Shown: positions 33,196 through 43,660, counted from the first letter of the stretch. The stretch: 64,000 bases of DNA from Spiroplasma endosymbiont of Aspidapion aeneum (GCF_964031045.1 NZ_OZ034994.1:496001-560000), one strand, 5' to 3'. Notes: generated by a model not told the origin, from the sequence alone. Made by a program: numbers and translations.

Positions 33196-34299
33196 ATGAT
33201 AAATAGAAAAAAAGATATACCTGATTCAACCGTTGATATAATAAATACTATTAACAATCAAAAATATACATTTTATTATAACTCATTTTTCGGTGGTGAT
33301 GCTAGTAATGGTAATATACTTCCAGAGGATATTGGTCCATGTGATGCTTTTATAAGTAAAAATGCATCTAATCGTGCTATCCAAGTAGGTAATGATTGAA
33401 ATTCTTTACTTGAAAATTTGGAATTTGGTGATGGATATAGTTTTACTGGGTCTAATTTAATAGAGTTTAAAAATCAGAATACTGTTTTTAAAACAAACAT
33501 TACATTTGATGGAGATTTAGACGCTTCTTGTCAATCGATAATTAAATTTGAAAGCGGTATTTTGTATAATGGGACTGTTGAATTTAAAGGAAATGTTAAC
33601 TTTAAACCACTCTCTTCTAGCAAAAATACTGGATGTGCGGTTATTAACAATATTTCCTCTGAATATAATGAAAAAAACTATTCAGCAGTTACACCTTTAA
33701 ATAAAGTTATTTTTGATAAAAATGGCAATATAACAGCAAAACAAGATTATACCTCATCAAAACCAATTGGTCTATTGGCAATGGGCAGAAATTCATATAT
33801 TGGCGATGTTGAGGTTAAAGGTGACTTAACAATCAATGTCAATGATCTAAATCATGTTATAGTTGCTGCTGGTGTTGTTATTGGTGACAATAATGACACT
33901 AAAAATGGTACAGAAAGTTTTGGTAATATTGATATAGATGGAAAAACAAGTATAATTTATGGTTCTAAAGCACAAAGATCATCGATAATATGAGACAAAA
34001 ACTCTTTATATGCACCAAATTCTACAATAACATTACACGATGTTAATATTAGTGGTGATTCAGAATTTAATTTTATTTTTGAGGATGGTAACTCATCAAT
34101 TTGGTCAAATAGTATTGGTTTAAAAAATCTAGATATAAAAGGGGATGTTACTGATAAATCAGACTTTGAAAGCAAAGCAATTTATTGAAGAACTAATATA
34201 ACCAATATTATCAACCTTTCAGTTACTTATAATAAAAAATCAGCAAAAATTCAATATCAACTACCTTCATCTACATTTAACTATGTCCCATTGGGATAA
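33196..34299 (+). CDS. Beta-rich surface-type protein without signal peptide, probably 5'-truncated
   Basis: 367 residues rich in Gly, Asn, Ser and Ile. Repeated strand-turn patterns (ITFDGDLDAS, TVEFKGNVNF, DVEVKGDLTINVND, GNIDIDGKTSIIYG, LDIKGDVTD) resemble a beta-helix or adhesin passenger. An in-frame TAA immediately precedes ATG 33196, there is no RBS, and the N-terminus (MINRKKDIPDST) is not a signal. A protein of this composition should be exported, so the 5' end has probably been lost next to the IS-rich region. Two Trp are TGA. Family not recognised. Confidence 0.6.
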
Positions 34300-34607
34300 A
34301 TATTATTTTTAATATATTTATAAAGTCTAATAAAGAATATTTTATTTTAGATAAAAAGCCAAATTTAATTAGATTTAAAAAAATCTGGGTTATTAAAAAA
34401 TAAGTAAAATGTTGTTAAAATTTTAACCCAAAATTTATTATTTATAGTATTTTTTTAGAGTAAATAATCAAATGATTAGATTTTATGATGTTAAAGAATA
34501 AATTGTGCTAAATTTATTTATAATGTGGTAGATATTGAAATAATTACCTCAAAAAAATTACATTTATATAAAAATTTTAATATTGACCAGTATTCATAAT
34601 TAAAATA

Positions 34608-34616
34608 TGATATAAT
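34608..34616 (+). promoter_or_regulatory. Extended -10 promoter of the miaA leader
   Basis: TG-A-TATAAT (-10 at 34611-34616) predicts a start near 34623. TTGACC at 34583-34588 is 22 nt away, too far for a regular -35. Confidence 0.6.
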
Positions 34617-34622
34617 AATATT

Positions 34623-34741
34623 GTCCTTAGGGATATTTGATTAATTGTTTAATCTTTTGTTTGCATGAGTGTTTAAAACCCGCTTTATAAATTAATATTT
34701 CCGATCTCATGCAATTCATAGCGGGTGGGAATATTTTTTTA
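34623..34741 (+). promoter_or_regulatory. Structured RNA leader with interlocked helices and terminator upstream of miaA
   Basis: After a small hairpin (GATTAA/TTAATC, 34639-34654) three helices are possible. A is 34661-34669 with 34706-34714 (9 bp). B is 34678-34684 with 34720-34726 (7 bp). C is 34694-34702 with 34727-34735 (9 bp, one G-U), running into TTTTT (34736-34740), so C is an intrinsic terminator. The order A-B-C-A'-B'-C' makes A and B an H-type pseudoknot, incompatible with C. This is a riboswitch or attenuator layout. It does not match a riboswitch class I can name; alternatively it is a small RNA with its own terminator. 420 bp upstream (34300-34620) hold no gene. Confidence 0.5.
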
Positions 34742-34766
34742 TTTAAAGGATAAAAAGAAGCGAATT

Positions 34767-35672
34767 ATGACAAAAATTATTGCAATTGTAGGTCCAACGG
34801 CTAGTGGTAAAACAAAGTTATCAATTGAAATTGCAAAAAGGTATAACGGTCAATGTGTTAATTTTGATTCCACACAATTATTTTCTGGAACAGATATTGC
34901 AACTAACAAAATAACCGATAGCGAAAAAGATGGCATAGTCCACCACATGCTATCTGTTAAAAAAGTTAATCAAACAATTGACGTGGTTGAATATCGCAAC
35001 ATAACAAGAGAAATAATTAATAAACTTTTAAATAAAAAAATATCCCCAATACTTGTTGGTGGAACCGGATATTATCTTTTGGGTGTAGTTAAAAACTACA
35101 CATTTTTTGGTTGTAAAAGAAAAGAAGATATTTCAAAACAATTTTCAAAGTTAAACCAAAAAGAAGTTAACGAACTTCTTTTCGAAGATCTTTTAATAAA
35201 AGGAACTGATAATAAAAGAATCTTGCGAAAATACCAACTAAAACAAGAAGTAGATATGTCAAAAATTAACTTTCAACAAGAAGAAGAGTACATTTATAAA
35301 AACCTTGTTATCATTGGTTTAAATCCAGATAGAGAAAAACTTTATCAAAGAATAAATGATAGGGTTTTAGAACTAGTAAAAATTGGTCTATTTGACGAAA
35401 TAAAAAAAGCATATCTTGATAATGATAAAAATAAAGATGCTCAAGCATTAAAATGTATTGGGGGAAAAGAAATTATTGCTTATTTGAATAATCAACTAAG
35501 TTATGAAGATGCTATCACTGCGATGCAAAAAAATAATCGAAATTATGCAAAGAGACAAATAACATATTTTAAAAATAAATTCCAAGATAAAATAAAATGA
35601 TTCAATCACCAATTTTTAGATATTGATAGGGTATATGCAGATATTTTCTCTTATATTGATTCATTAGATTAG
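34767..35672 (+). CDS. miaA: tRNA dimethylallyltransferase
   Basis: 301 residues. Transfers dimethylallyl from DMAPP to A37 of tRNAs reading U-initial codons. P-loop GPTASGKT (residues 8-15), then NFDSTQLFSGTDIATNK, HHMLSV and VGGTGYYL, and later QALKCIGGKEI and RNYAKRQITYFKNKF. These are the family's ordered motifs. The start is taken as ATG 34767 (AAAAAGAAGCG upstream), not the in-frame ATG inside the leader near 34725. Two C-terminal TGA are Trp. Length is typical. Confidence 0.97.
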
Positions 35673-35754
35673 TCTACCTCTTAATCAATTTTTTCATTTT
35701 CTATTATCTGATAAGTGAATAAATGGTATAATAATAAAAGTGGGAGTTAATCTT

Positions 35755-36633
35755 GTGATAAGTAATTCTGGTGTATTATTAATTGATAAAGAAATGGGTT
35801 TAACAAGTCACGATGTACTTGTAAAATTGAAAAAAAAATTTAATTTAAAGAAAATAGGGCATGCAGGGACTTTGGACCCAATTGCAACCGGCTTATTAGT
35901 TGTGCTTATAAATCAAGCAACTAAAATTTCTGATTTTCTTTTAAACGAACAAAAAGAATACATATTTAAAATGAAATTTTTCCTTGAAACAGATTCTTTA
36001 GATATTAGTGGGAAAATACTAAAAGAAGAAGTACCATATAAATTATCTAAAAAAAATGTTGCTTCTGTAATTGAAAAATTTAATGGCTATATATATGAAC
36101 AAGAACCACCTGTTTTTAGTGCAATTAAAGTTAAAGGTAAAAAGTTGTTAAATCATGTTTTAGATAACACAATTGAAACAATTGAAATAAAAAAAAGAAC
36201 TGTTGAAATTGATAAATTAGAATTAATTAAGTATTATAAAAAAACAAATGAAATAGAACTTAGAGTTTTATGTTCAAAAGGGGCTTATGTTAGATCTCTT
36301 TGCCGAGATATTGCTTTTGATTTAGGGACAATTGCAACAGTTAGTCAATTAAGAAGAATAAAATCTGGTGTATTTTCAATAAATGATGCTAAAACCATTG
36401 CAGATGTAAAAGAAACTGACCTTATTAGTCTCTATTCTACGATTGAGATGAATAATTATGCACTTTTACAGTATGCAAATGAAAGAGATATTATTCATGG
36501 GAAAAGAATTAAATTAATTAACATTAAAGAAGATCTAGTCTTTATTATTAATAAAAACCACGATGTTTTGGCAATTTATGAACGAGTTGTTCGAGATACT
36601 TATGAATGTAAAAGGGGTTTTATTAATGATTAA
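35755..36633 (+). CDS. truB: tRNA pseudouridine-55 synthase
   Basis: 292 residues. Makes pseudouridine 55 in the T-loop of tRNAs. Catalytic Asp41 lies in GHAGTLDPIATGLL; further motifs are KEYIFKMKF, EPPVFSAIKVKGKK and SKGAYVRSLCRDIA. A GTG start at 35755 is chosen because GGGAG lies 8 nt upstream; an in-frame GTG at 35740 would overlap that site. Overlaps ribF by 8 nt. Confidence 0.96.
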   Translation: MISNSGVLLIDKEMGLTSHDVLVKLKKKFNLKKIGHAGTLDPIATGLLVVLINQATKISDFLLNEQKEYIFKMKFFLETDSLDISGKILKEEVPYKLSKKNVASVIEKFNGYIYEQEPPVFSAIKVKGKKLLNHVLDNTIETIEIKKRTVEIDKLELIKYYKKTNEIELRVLCSKGAYVRSLCRDIAFDLGTIATVSQLRRIKSGVFSINDAKTIADVKETDLISLYSTIEMNNYALLQYANERDIIHGKRIKLINIKEDLVFIINKNHDVLAIYERVVRDTYECKRGFIND

Positions 36634-37354
36634 TAAAAAAATACCCCACTTTAACAATGATACTATTTCTAAAAATGGTGCCATTGTTTGTATTGGTTTT
36701 TTTGATTTAGTCCATAAAAGTCATGAAAAGATATTTACAGAAACAATAAATTTAGCTAAAAAAAACAATAAAAAATCAATATGTTTTACTTTTGATTTAA
36801 AACCAATTGACTATATTAAAAAAGAATATAATAATTGTTGAGATGGAGAATTTAAAGTTGCTTTTATTAAAAAAGAATTTGATTTTGATGAGGTAGTTTT
36901 ATTTAAATGTTCACCAGATTTTATCAAAACCACCGCTGTTCAATTCATAGATATTTTAAAAAAAAGATATAATGTTGAAGGTGTAGTTTGTGGGAGTGAT
37001 TTTAAATTTGGCTATGAAAATCAAGGCAAAGTATCTGATTTGGTTGAAAATTTTAAATATGTCTTAATTGTTGATCGAATCAATGAATTATCAACAACAT
37101 CAATTAAAAAACTACTTTTTGAGGGAAAAATTGACACTGTTAATAAGTCACTTGAAAAAAATATAGCTTTTCCTCTCTTGCTAGAAAATAATAAATTAAA
37201 AATAAAGACAAATTTCCTTCTAAGAAATGGGTTTTATTTAGTATCTTTTAATGATGATGATGATGAGAAAATTGAGATTAATTTGGTCGATAACTACATC
37301 ATAACTGAAAAAATATCCAACAAAAATATAATATATTTACATAAAAAATATTAA
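36626..37354 (+). CDS. ribF: RibF-like FAD synthetase / nucleotidyltransferase
   Basis: 242 residues. FAD synthetases adenylate FMN. Visible features: CIGFFDLVHKSHEKIF (the GxFDxxHxGH-type nucleotide-binding motif, here with HKSHE), SICFTFDLKP, VVCGSDFKFGYENQGKV and a TTSIKKLLFEG segment matching 'sSs.IR..l..G'. The C-terminal riboflavin kinase domain is short and lacks the usual GxYAV/NxG motifs, so kinase function is doubtful. Overlap with truB is the standard truB-ribF arrangement. Confidence 0.87.
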
Positions 37355-37428
37355 TTTATGATATTATAAGAATGTATAAAATTTTTGCTTTGTTTAAATT
37401 AGTCCCAATTTTTTACATTGCATTGATA

Positions 37429-37457
37429 TCTTTAATAATCTAATTATTAAAGATTTT
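37429..37457 (+). terminator. AT-rich hairpin between ribF and rpsO
   Basis: TCTTTAATAA / TTATTAAAGA, a perfect 10-bp stem with a 5-nt loop, followed by TTTTA. It is weak as a terminator because it is all AT; it lies just upstream of the rpsO RBS and could take part in S15 autoregulation. Confidence 0.45.
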
Positions 37458-37478
37458 ATATATAGAGAGAGGGAAAAA

Positions 37479-37745
37479 GTGGTTAATAAGGAAAGAAAAA
37501 TTGAATTAATTTCCAAGTTTGGTAAAAGCAAAACAGATAGCGGTAAAGCCGAAGTCCAAATTGCGATTATAACTGAAGATATTAATAATTTAACTGCACA
37601 CTTAGCGATTCATAAGAAAGATATCATTTGTCGTCGTAGCCTTTTAATGAAGGTTTCTAAAAGAAGACATTTACTATCATTCTTATTAAAGAATGATGTT
37701 GAGAGATATAAGAAAATAATTGCAGAATTAAATCTAAGAAAATAA
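37479..37745 (+). CDS. rpsO: 30S ribosomal protein S15
   Basis: 88 residues, the exact family length. Contains TDSGKAEVQIAIITEDINNL and a basic C-terminal half, IHKKDIICRRSLLMKVSKRR followed by HLLSFL. S15 binds 16S rRNA helices 20-22. The start is GTG with a GAGAGAGGG ribosome site; no upstream ATG is available. Confidence 0.97.
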   Translation: MVNKERKIELISKFGKSKTDSGKAEVQIAIITEDINNLTAHLAIHKKDIICRRSLLMKVSKRRHLLSFLLKNDVERYKKIIAELNLRK

Positions 37746-37945
37746 ATTTTATTATAATAGGATAAATAAAGCATTATTATTGTAATTTTTATAAAAATAA
37801 TCTATAATTGTAATAAGAAAGCATATCAAAAAGCTGGATAAGCTGTATATACTTTTCAAATATATATTATTGACAAAAATTGCATATTAAGCATTTTATG
37901 GTGTATAAATATATAAAGCTCAAAAAACAAAGGAGAGTAATAAAA

Positions 37946-38446
37946 ATGGCTCAAAAAGTTCAAAATACAAAGGTTAAAAAAAATCCAAATGGAACAGAAA
38001 AACCAGATAAAATTGATGGAGGAATGTTAGTAAACATTTCTTCAACCCAAGAAAAATTTCTTTGAGATAAAGCGGAACCAATTTCATCTGCAAATCAAAC
38101 AATTTGAAGAAAGGATGTTGCTGGTGCAATAATCAAAAACTCAGAACAAGGATTAAAATCTGAATTTGGTTGACAATTTACTTTAATTGACCCCGAAGGT
38201 CCAAACAATGATGTAAATAATGTTTGTGCAATGCATTGAAAAAATGCAGAAGTTTTACGTAAACACAATCAGCCATGAATAGCAACAGTAACTGGTAGCA
38301 CTAATGCTAAAGAGATGTATAACTATTTAAAGGAATCTCGTGTTCCTGGTGATCAGTTATCAAAACTAAGAAAAACTGTTTTGTTCCAATCGTCTCGTGT
38401 TTATCCTAAAAAAATTAATACATTTATTAGAAAAGACCCTAAATAA
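37946..38446 (+). CDS. Conserved small protein, function unknown
   Basis: A 166-residue soluble, basic protein starting MAQKVQNTKVKKNPNGTEK. It needs TGA as Trp in several conserved-looking places (EKFLWDKAEP, QTIWRKDVAG, EFGWQFTLIDPEG, AMHWKNAEVLRKHNQPW). RBS AAAGGAGAG. It is single-gene, with a TTGACA-like element upstream (37870-37875) and a strong terminator after it. I do not recognise the family; a small, well-expressed cytoplasmic protein is a fair description. Confidence 0.8.
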
Positions 38447-38465
38447 TTTATTTAATCAATCACAG

Positions 38466-38488
38466 AAAAGGAGTTAACTCCTTTTTTT
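38466..38488 (+). terminator. Intrinsic terminator
   Basis: AAAAGGAGTTAACTCCTTTT is a 20-nt perfect palindrome with a T-run to 38488. Confidence 0.85.
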
Positions 38489-38534
38489 AATTTTATAAAA
38501 GATAATATGAATTTTAGTTGGCAATAGATAATTA

Positions 38535-38543
38535 TGCTATAAT
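38535..38543 (+). promoter_or_regulatory. Extended -10 promoter, long leader to the Cys-rich ORF
   Basis: TG-C-TATAAT with -10 at 38538-38543. The leader to 38777 would be about 225 nt, AT-rich, with no obvious folded element. Confidence 0.45.
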
Positions 38544-38776
38544 ATTTATGTAATTGGATATGAGTTGTTTAATTTTAAAACACCCATTAAAAAATAAATA
38601 AATAATTCAATATATTAATATTATTTTGTTTATTTTATAATCTATATACTAGTGTAGATATACATTTTTTCTGAGTTAAGGTTGAGTAAACATCAATGAC
38701 AAAAAAGACAGTTCATAAATGGTTATAAAATTACTCGTTATAGTTATTATTTTTACAAAAAGACAGGAGAAATAAT

Positions 38777-39097
38777 ATGTTTGAAATAAGTGATACATCC
38801 TTTACAAAGGTTATTAATAACAAAGTTGATTTAATGGATTCATCATTTTCTTTTTGTGGATGTTGTTTTTATGGGTTTTGCTCTGCTTATTGTCCATCAA
38901 CTATAAATACAATATTACAGGGTGGCAATATTAATAATAATTCTAACACTTTTGATAAAATTTATTCCAAGGTTAACAATAAAATATCAATAACAAATAT
39001 TAACAATAATAAAATAGTTTTTATTCCTTCATATGTTCAAAAATATAACAATTTTAATAAAAAAATATTAAGTAGTTTTGTTCACCCATTAGCCTAA
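38777..39097 (+). CDS. Small Cys-rich protein, candidate peptide precursor
   Basis: 106 residues with no signal peptide. Five of the first 39 residues are Cys, in FCGCCFYGFCSAYC (C27, C29, C30, C35, C39). It is preceded by a charged 20-residue segment with few hydrophobics (MFEISDTSFTKVINNKVDLM) and followed by a Gly-Gly and an Asn/Lys-rich tail. RBS CAGGAG. It sits 1 nt before the ABC ATPase, so it is co-translated with a transporter, the layout of bacteriocin or RiPP precursors with an export/immunity ABC. No modification enzyme is nearby. Alternatives: a metal-binding or membrane-associated regulator. Peptide precursor is inference. Confidence 0.6.
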   Translation: MFEISDTSFTKVINNKVDLMDSSFSFCGCCFYGFCSAYCPSTINTILQGGNINNNSNTFDKIYSKVNNKISITNINNNKIVFIPSYVQKYNNFNKKILSSFVHPLA

Positions 39098-39098
39098 A

Positions 39099-39779
39099 AT
39101 GATAAAAATTAAAGATTTGAATTATGATGTTAACACAAATTTAAAAATAAAAATTGATAATTTTGTGTTTGAGGATGGAAATGTTTATGGGATTATTGGT
39201 AATAATGGTGCAGGTAAATCAACGTTTATTGATTTAATTTTAGGATTTCATAAAAATAAAACAAAAGATAATTTTCTATTTACTAGAAATTATATAAAGG
39301 GTTGTATTTTTTAAGAAAGTGGTTTTGATTATTCAATTAAGGTTGACCTAATTGTTAATCTTTATAATTCAATTTTAAATAAAACAAAACTTTCAAAAGA
39401 TGAACTTGATAAGTTATGAATTGAATTTAAGTTAAGTGATAAAAGGAATAAAAAATTTTATCAGCTATCTGCTGGAGAACGTCAAAAGTTAAAAATATTA
39501 ATTTGTTTTTTAAATAATCCAGATTTAGTATTTGTTGATGAAATTACAACATCTTTAGATTATTTAACATCAATGGAAGTTTTAAGTTATTTAGAAAATT
39601 ATTTTAATAAAGAAAAACTGTGTATATTTGTTTCACATAGCCCAAAAGAACTAAGAGAGGTTTGTAATAAAGTTTTGATATTTAAACACGGTACTATTAG
39701 CAAAATTCTGTACCAACCGAAAATATATTCTGAGAATGATTTTGAGGAAATGATAAAGGGGTATCTTGAAAATGATTAA
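39099..39779 (+). pseudogene. ABC ATPase with in-frame nonsense codon
   Basis: One 226-codon frame is broken only by TAA at 39312-39314 (codon 72). Before it: Walker A GNNGAGKST. After it: ESGFDYSIKVDL (the Q-loop expected as FQESGF, so CAA to TAA would explain it), signature LSAGERQ, degenerate Walker B VFVDEITTSLD and H-loop VSHSP. The rest of the frame is clean and has coding character, so the mutation looks recent, or the site is misread. As written the protein would end after 71 residues. The permease overlaps the 3' end by 8 nt. Confidence 0.75.
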
Positions 39780-40503
39780 GGCTGTTTTAAAGTTTGAAAT
39801 GATTAGGTTTTTTAAGCAACCAATAAATATTATTTTTAGTATAATAATGCCTATTTTGCTTCTGGTCCTAATGAATTCTCTGACACAAAAATATGTGAAA
39901 GATTATAATATTGCTGACTACTATTTGCCAATGTTTATGATTATCTTATCAATTATATTTGTTCTTACCACAATTCCTATGCCCTGAATTGTTGGGAGAT
40001 TATACAAAGAATTTAAGTTAATATGTATTTCTAGATTGGGAATCAAAAAATACATATTATTGTTGTTTGCATTTAACCTAATATTATTTTTCAGTGAAGG
40101 ATTTATTTTATTTATAATATCGCTTATATTTTTTAAATTAAATATTACATTTTTATCAATTTTAGATATTTTTATTGTTCCTTTTATATCATTTTGTTGT
40201 TGCTTTTCAATAGCAATGGTTATTCCCAATTTCTCTAAAACAATTAAAGGTACTATGTCAATGTCAATGCTCGTTTTGTATGTCATTATGCTTATAAGTG
40301 GTGTTACAATTCCTATTTTTGTTTTTCCAGATTGGTGAAAATATATTCAAATTATTATCCCAATTGGGGGATGTGCTAAAGTATCGTACGATCTTTTAAC
40401 AAATTCTGCAAACTACTTTGATATTTTATATATTTCAATCCAACTTTTATATATAAGTGTATTTACAGTATTGTTTGTTAAAAAACTTTATGCACAAATT
40501 TAG
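39772..40503 (+). CDS. ABC-2 type permease (Cys-rich peptide cassette)
   Basis: A 243-residue membrane protein with six helices. Typical ABC-2 features are the N-terminal FEMIRFFKQPINIIFSIIMP, VGRLYKEFKLICISRLG (cytoplasmic loop) and the LISGVTIPIFVFPDWWKYI segment before the last helix. Starts inside the ATPase gene with a natural AUGA-like overlap. It remains open although the ATPase has a stop, consistent with a young mutation. Probably exports or confers immunity to the neighbouring peptide (inference). Confidence 0.85.
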
Positions 40504-40848
40504 ATCCTAATCAATCTTGTTAATGTTGTAATTTTACATATATTTAAAAAAACTTTATAAGTAATCTTATAAAAAAATTCAATTTATGAATAAATTTATT
40601 ATAATTTCATTCTGCAATAGATATAATTATAGTGTAAATGAGATAATATTATAAAAATAATATCAATTTTATTATCAACTATTGATGTGCAAGTTTTAGT
40701 CTGGAAATAAATTGCTTAATATTAATTTAAAATAATAATAATTTTTACTTTAATTAATTAAATACCTTATATAATTTTTTGTAGAGATTTTATTAGTGAC
40801 AATATTTATATATTCAAGTTAGATTTTTTAATTATAGAGAGAAAAGAT
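40504..40848. other. 345-bp intergenic region, no gene seen
   Basis: AT-rich. A stem TTTATAAG-TAAT-CTTATAAA is at about 40552-40575 with A-run rather than T-run downstream. An AGAGAGAAAAG ribosome site precedes 40849. Confidence 0.4.
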
Positions 40849-41565
40849 ATGATTGAAATTAAAAAAATAACAAAAATTTATGATAGAAAAAATGTAAACT
40901 CTGGAATAAATTTAAATCTCGAACCGGGTGATTTTTTGGCAATAGTTGGACCAAATGGTGCTGGAAAAACAACGTTAATTCGTCAATTAATGGGGTTAGT
41001 CAAACCAGATTCTGGTAATATTGTTATTGATGGAATTGACTCTTGAAGAAATACTCATAAAATTTTACAAACAACAGCTTATCTTCAAGGTGAAACATAT
41101 TTTTATGATCATCTAAAAGTATCTGACCATTTTGATTTTTTTACAAAAGCAAATAAATTAATAGATTTATCATATTTATCAGATTTAGTTGATTATTTTG
41201 AATTAGATACATCTAAAAAAATAAAAGATCTTTCAAAAGGAAACAAGCAAAAAGTTGCTATTATTACAACTTTAATGACAAAACCAAAATATATTATTCT
41301 CGATGAACCAACTTCTGGTCTTGACCCGATTATGCAAGAAAAATTTTATAACGCAGTTAATGAAGCAAAAACAGAAGAAACAATAATTATTTATTGTACA
41401 CATATTATTAGTGAAATTGCAAAAATTTGCAATAAAATTGCATTTCTAAAAAACGGAAAAATTATTAAAGAGGAAAATATTCAAGGATTAAATTCTGAAC
41501 AATTAGAAGAAATGTTTAAATCTCTTTATTCAGTTGGAAAGATCGGTGTTCATCGTGAAGCATAA
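40849..41565 (+). CDS. ABC transporter ATP-binding protein (cassette 3)
   Basis: 238 residues. Walker A GPNGAGKTT, Q-loop LQGETYF, signature LSKGNKQK, Walker B IILDEPTSGLD (canonical DEP, unlike the GH85 loci), H-loop CTH. It closely resembles the ATPase at 59840, sharing KKIKDLSKGNKQKVAII and LDEPTSGLDPxMQxKF. Overlaps the first permease by 11 nt. The three-gene layout is the same as at 59840-62399. Confidence 0.94.
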
Positions 41566-42529
41566 CAATAGCGGATTTAGCATTTGATATGGGATATGCA
41601 AGACATTTAAGCTTAATAAAAATTTAATAATATTTTATGGACTTTTATGAGCGATTATAATTATTCTTATATTTACAATAGTTATTCTTGTTCAAACAAA
41701 TGATATAGGTATTTTTGTATTTAATGTTACAGGACTTGAAGTGAGTAATTCTAGTGGAAATATTTCCACATTATCACCTTTTTCTCTTAGCAATACTATT
41801 GGTAGAATTTTGTTGTATGGTTTTGGAATTATTATTTTTTCAATATTTTCTTTTTCGCTACTTAATAAAATTTTATATTCAGAAATTAAAAATAATAGAA
41901 TAACAATATGATTTTCTTCCAATTTATCAAGAAGTAAAATATTTATTATTAAGTTTTTAAGTGTTATTATTATTGATCTTTTATACTTGTTTATATTATC
42001 TATTATTTGTTGCATTTTTCTTCCTTTTTCAAAAAAATTTAATTATATTTATCTATTTAAAATATTTTTTCAAGAATTAAATATGCTTTGAGTTGTTTTT
42101 TTTGTTATGACTATTTTTACTGCATTATTTTTTCTTAAAGAAAATAAAACAACTGTTAATTGCTTATTTGCAACTTTTATTGTTTTTTACTTTCTTATCT
42201 ATATTTTTCACATCTTGCATCTTACAAATTATGATGGTGGGCAAATTAACAATAATGATACAAATAATGACTCTTTTGGTGTAAAGATTGGAAATATTTT
42301 AGAAAAAATTGATTTTTCAAGCTTGGTATTTGATTTATTTCAACAAAATCCATATTCCAAAGAAGTTGTGCAATCTGATTTTTCTAAAAAAAGTACTATT
42401 TGGGCATACTATTTTAAAAAAACAAACATGCTAAATTTAGCAATTTCATTCTTTTTGGTAAATAGTTTAAGCTCTTGTCTATTTTATTATAGTTTTAGAC
42501 GATTTAATACTCGTGATTTTAATATTTAG
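41555..42529 (+). CDS. ABC-2 type permease (cassette 3, first)
   Basis: A 324-residue membrane protein with six helices, starting at GTG 41555 within the ATPase gene (MKHNNSGFSIWYGICKTF). A cytoplasmic SEIKNNRITIWFSSNLSRSK loop is shared in kind with 60561 (ELNNKTIFYWLTSTKSRKN) and 61473 (EIKSNRISYWLTTENSRNK), a family signature of these permeases. Coupled translation. Confidence 0.86.
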
Positions 42530-42567
42530 ATTTTTCTATATTATAATCAAAAAAAGGAGTGATGTAT

Positions 42568-43479
42568 TTGAAAAATATTAGAAACATTTTCTTTATTTGT
42601 AAACATTCGTTTTTGTCTTGTCAAAAGATAATATATTTTTTTACAGGATCATGATTTATTTTAGTTATTTTCATATTATTGCTTAGAAATATTTCCGAAA
42701 TTGGATTTCCAGCAGAACAAAAGACATATTGGTATAATTGGTTTAATTTTATGTCAAAATCTAATTCAAATAAAAAAGGTTTTATTGGTTCTAGTTATTA
42801 TTTGAATAATATTATTTATAACACACCGGGATTAGTTTTTTATGGATTGATATCTTTTACTTTGTTATTTTTAATTGTTATCTTGGATATTGAAACGGGG
42901 AGAATAAATTATTTCTTATCCTTAAAAATGTCTAGAAGAACTATAATTATGGCAAAAGTTTTTACAATAATTATTATTAACATAATTATTATGATTTTTC
43001 AATTTATTTTAGTAGTAGTAGTTTTAAAGATTGCTTCTGATAATTTTCTTGCAAGAAATATTTATAGAATATTCCTATCTTCTTTAAATATGTTATTCAT
43101 TGTTATTTTTGTAAATATGTTGTTGTTGGGAATTTATTTTATAAATTCAAAAAAATTAAATATTATAATTTTTGGAACTTCAATATTTTTAACCATCTTC
43201 TTTATTTATATACTTAATGAAATAGTAATAATTCTAAATATTGAGAATAATAAGCTTGATTTTTTACAAAAAATTGATCTTGATGGTTATATGTTTTTGC
43301 CAGCAAAATGTGATTTTACAATTGAACATGCAAAAAAACAAAATAACTATATTTTGTTTGCCTTTATGAGGATAGATTATTTAAAATTCTGATTATCATC
43401 TTCCATATTTTTTGGCTTAGGTCTTGGATTATTTGGTTTTTGTATATACAAATTTAATAATTTAAATTTCAATATTTAA
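42568..43479 (+). CDS. ABC-2 type permease (cassette 3, second)
   Basis: A 303-residue membrane protein with six helices. TTG 42568 is preferred because AGGAG (42555-42559) lies 8 nt before it; ATG 42562 is too close. The loop IETGRINYFLSLKMSRRTII corresponds to the same conserved cytoplasmic segment as in its partner. A large extracellular loop lies between helices 1 and 2 (EIGFPAEQKTYWYNWFNFMS). Confidence 0.83.
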
Positions 43480-43660
43480 AAAAATTATGTTTTAAATAGA
43501 TATTTTTTTATTAAAATATTAAAGATATTTAGTGATAAAATGACGTTAAGGTGATTTTTTATCCTTAAATCAATCTAAATTATATTAAAAAAGTAGTAAT
43601 AATATAAAAAATAATGTATAATAATCTTGTCTATTGTAATAACATAGGAGGTTATATAAT

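Noticed and set aside
34705-34735. T-box like sequence AGCGGGTGGGA in the miaA leader
   Set aside because: The T-box core AGGGTGGNACCGCG is not matched, and no specifier loop or Stem I motifs are seen; an unrelated terminator fold explains the bases.
34725-34766. In-frame start of miaA upstream of ATG 34767
   Set aside because: It would place the start codon inside the terminator stem and add a low-complexity N-terminus that MiaA proteins do not have.
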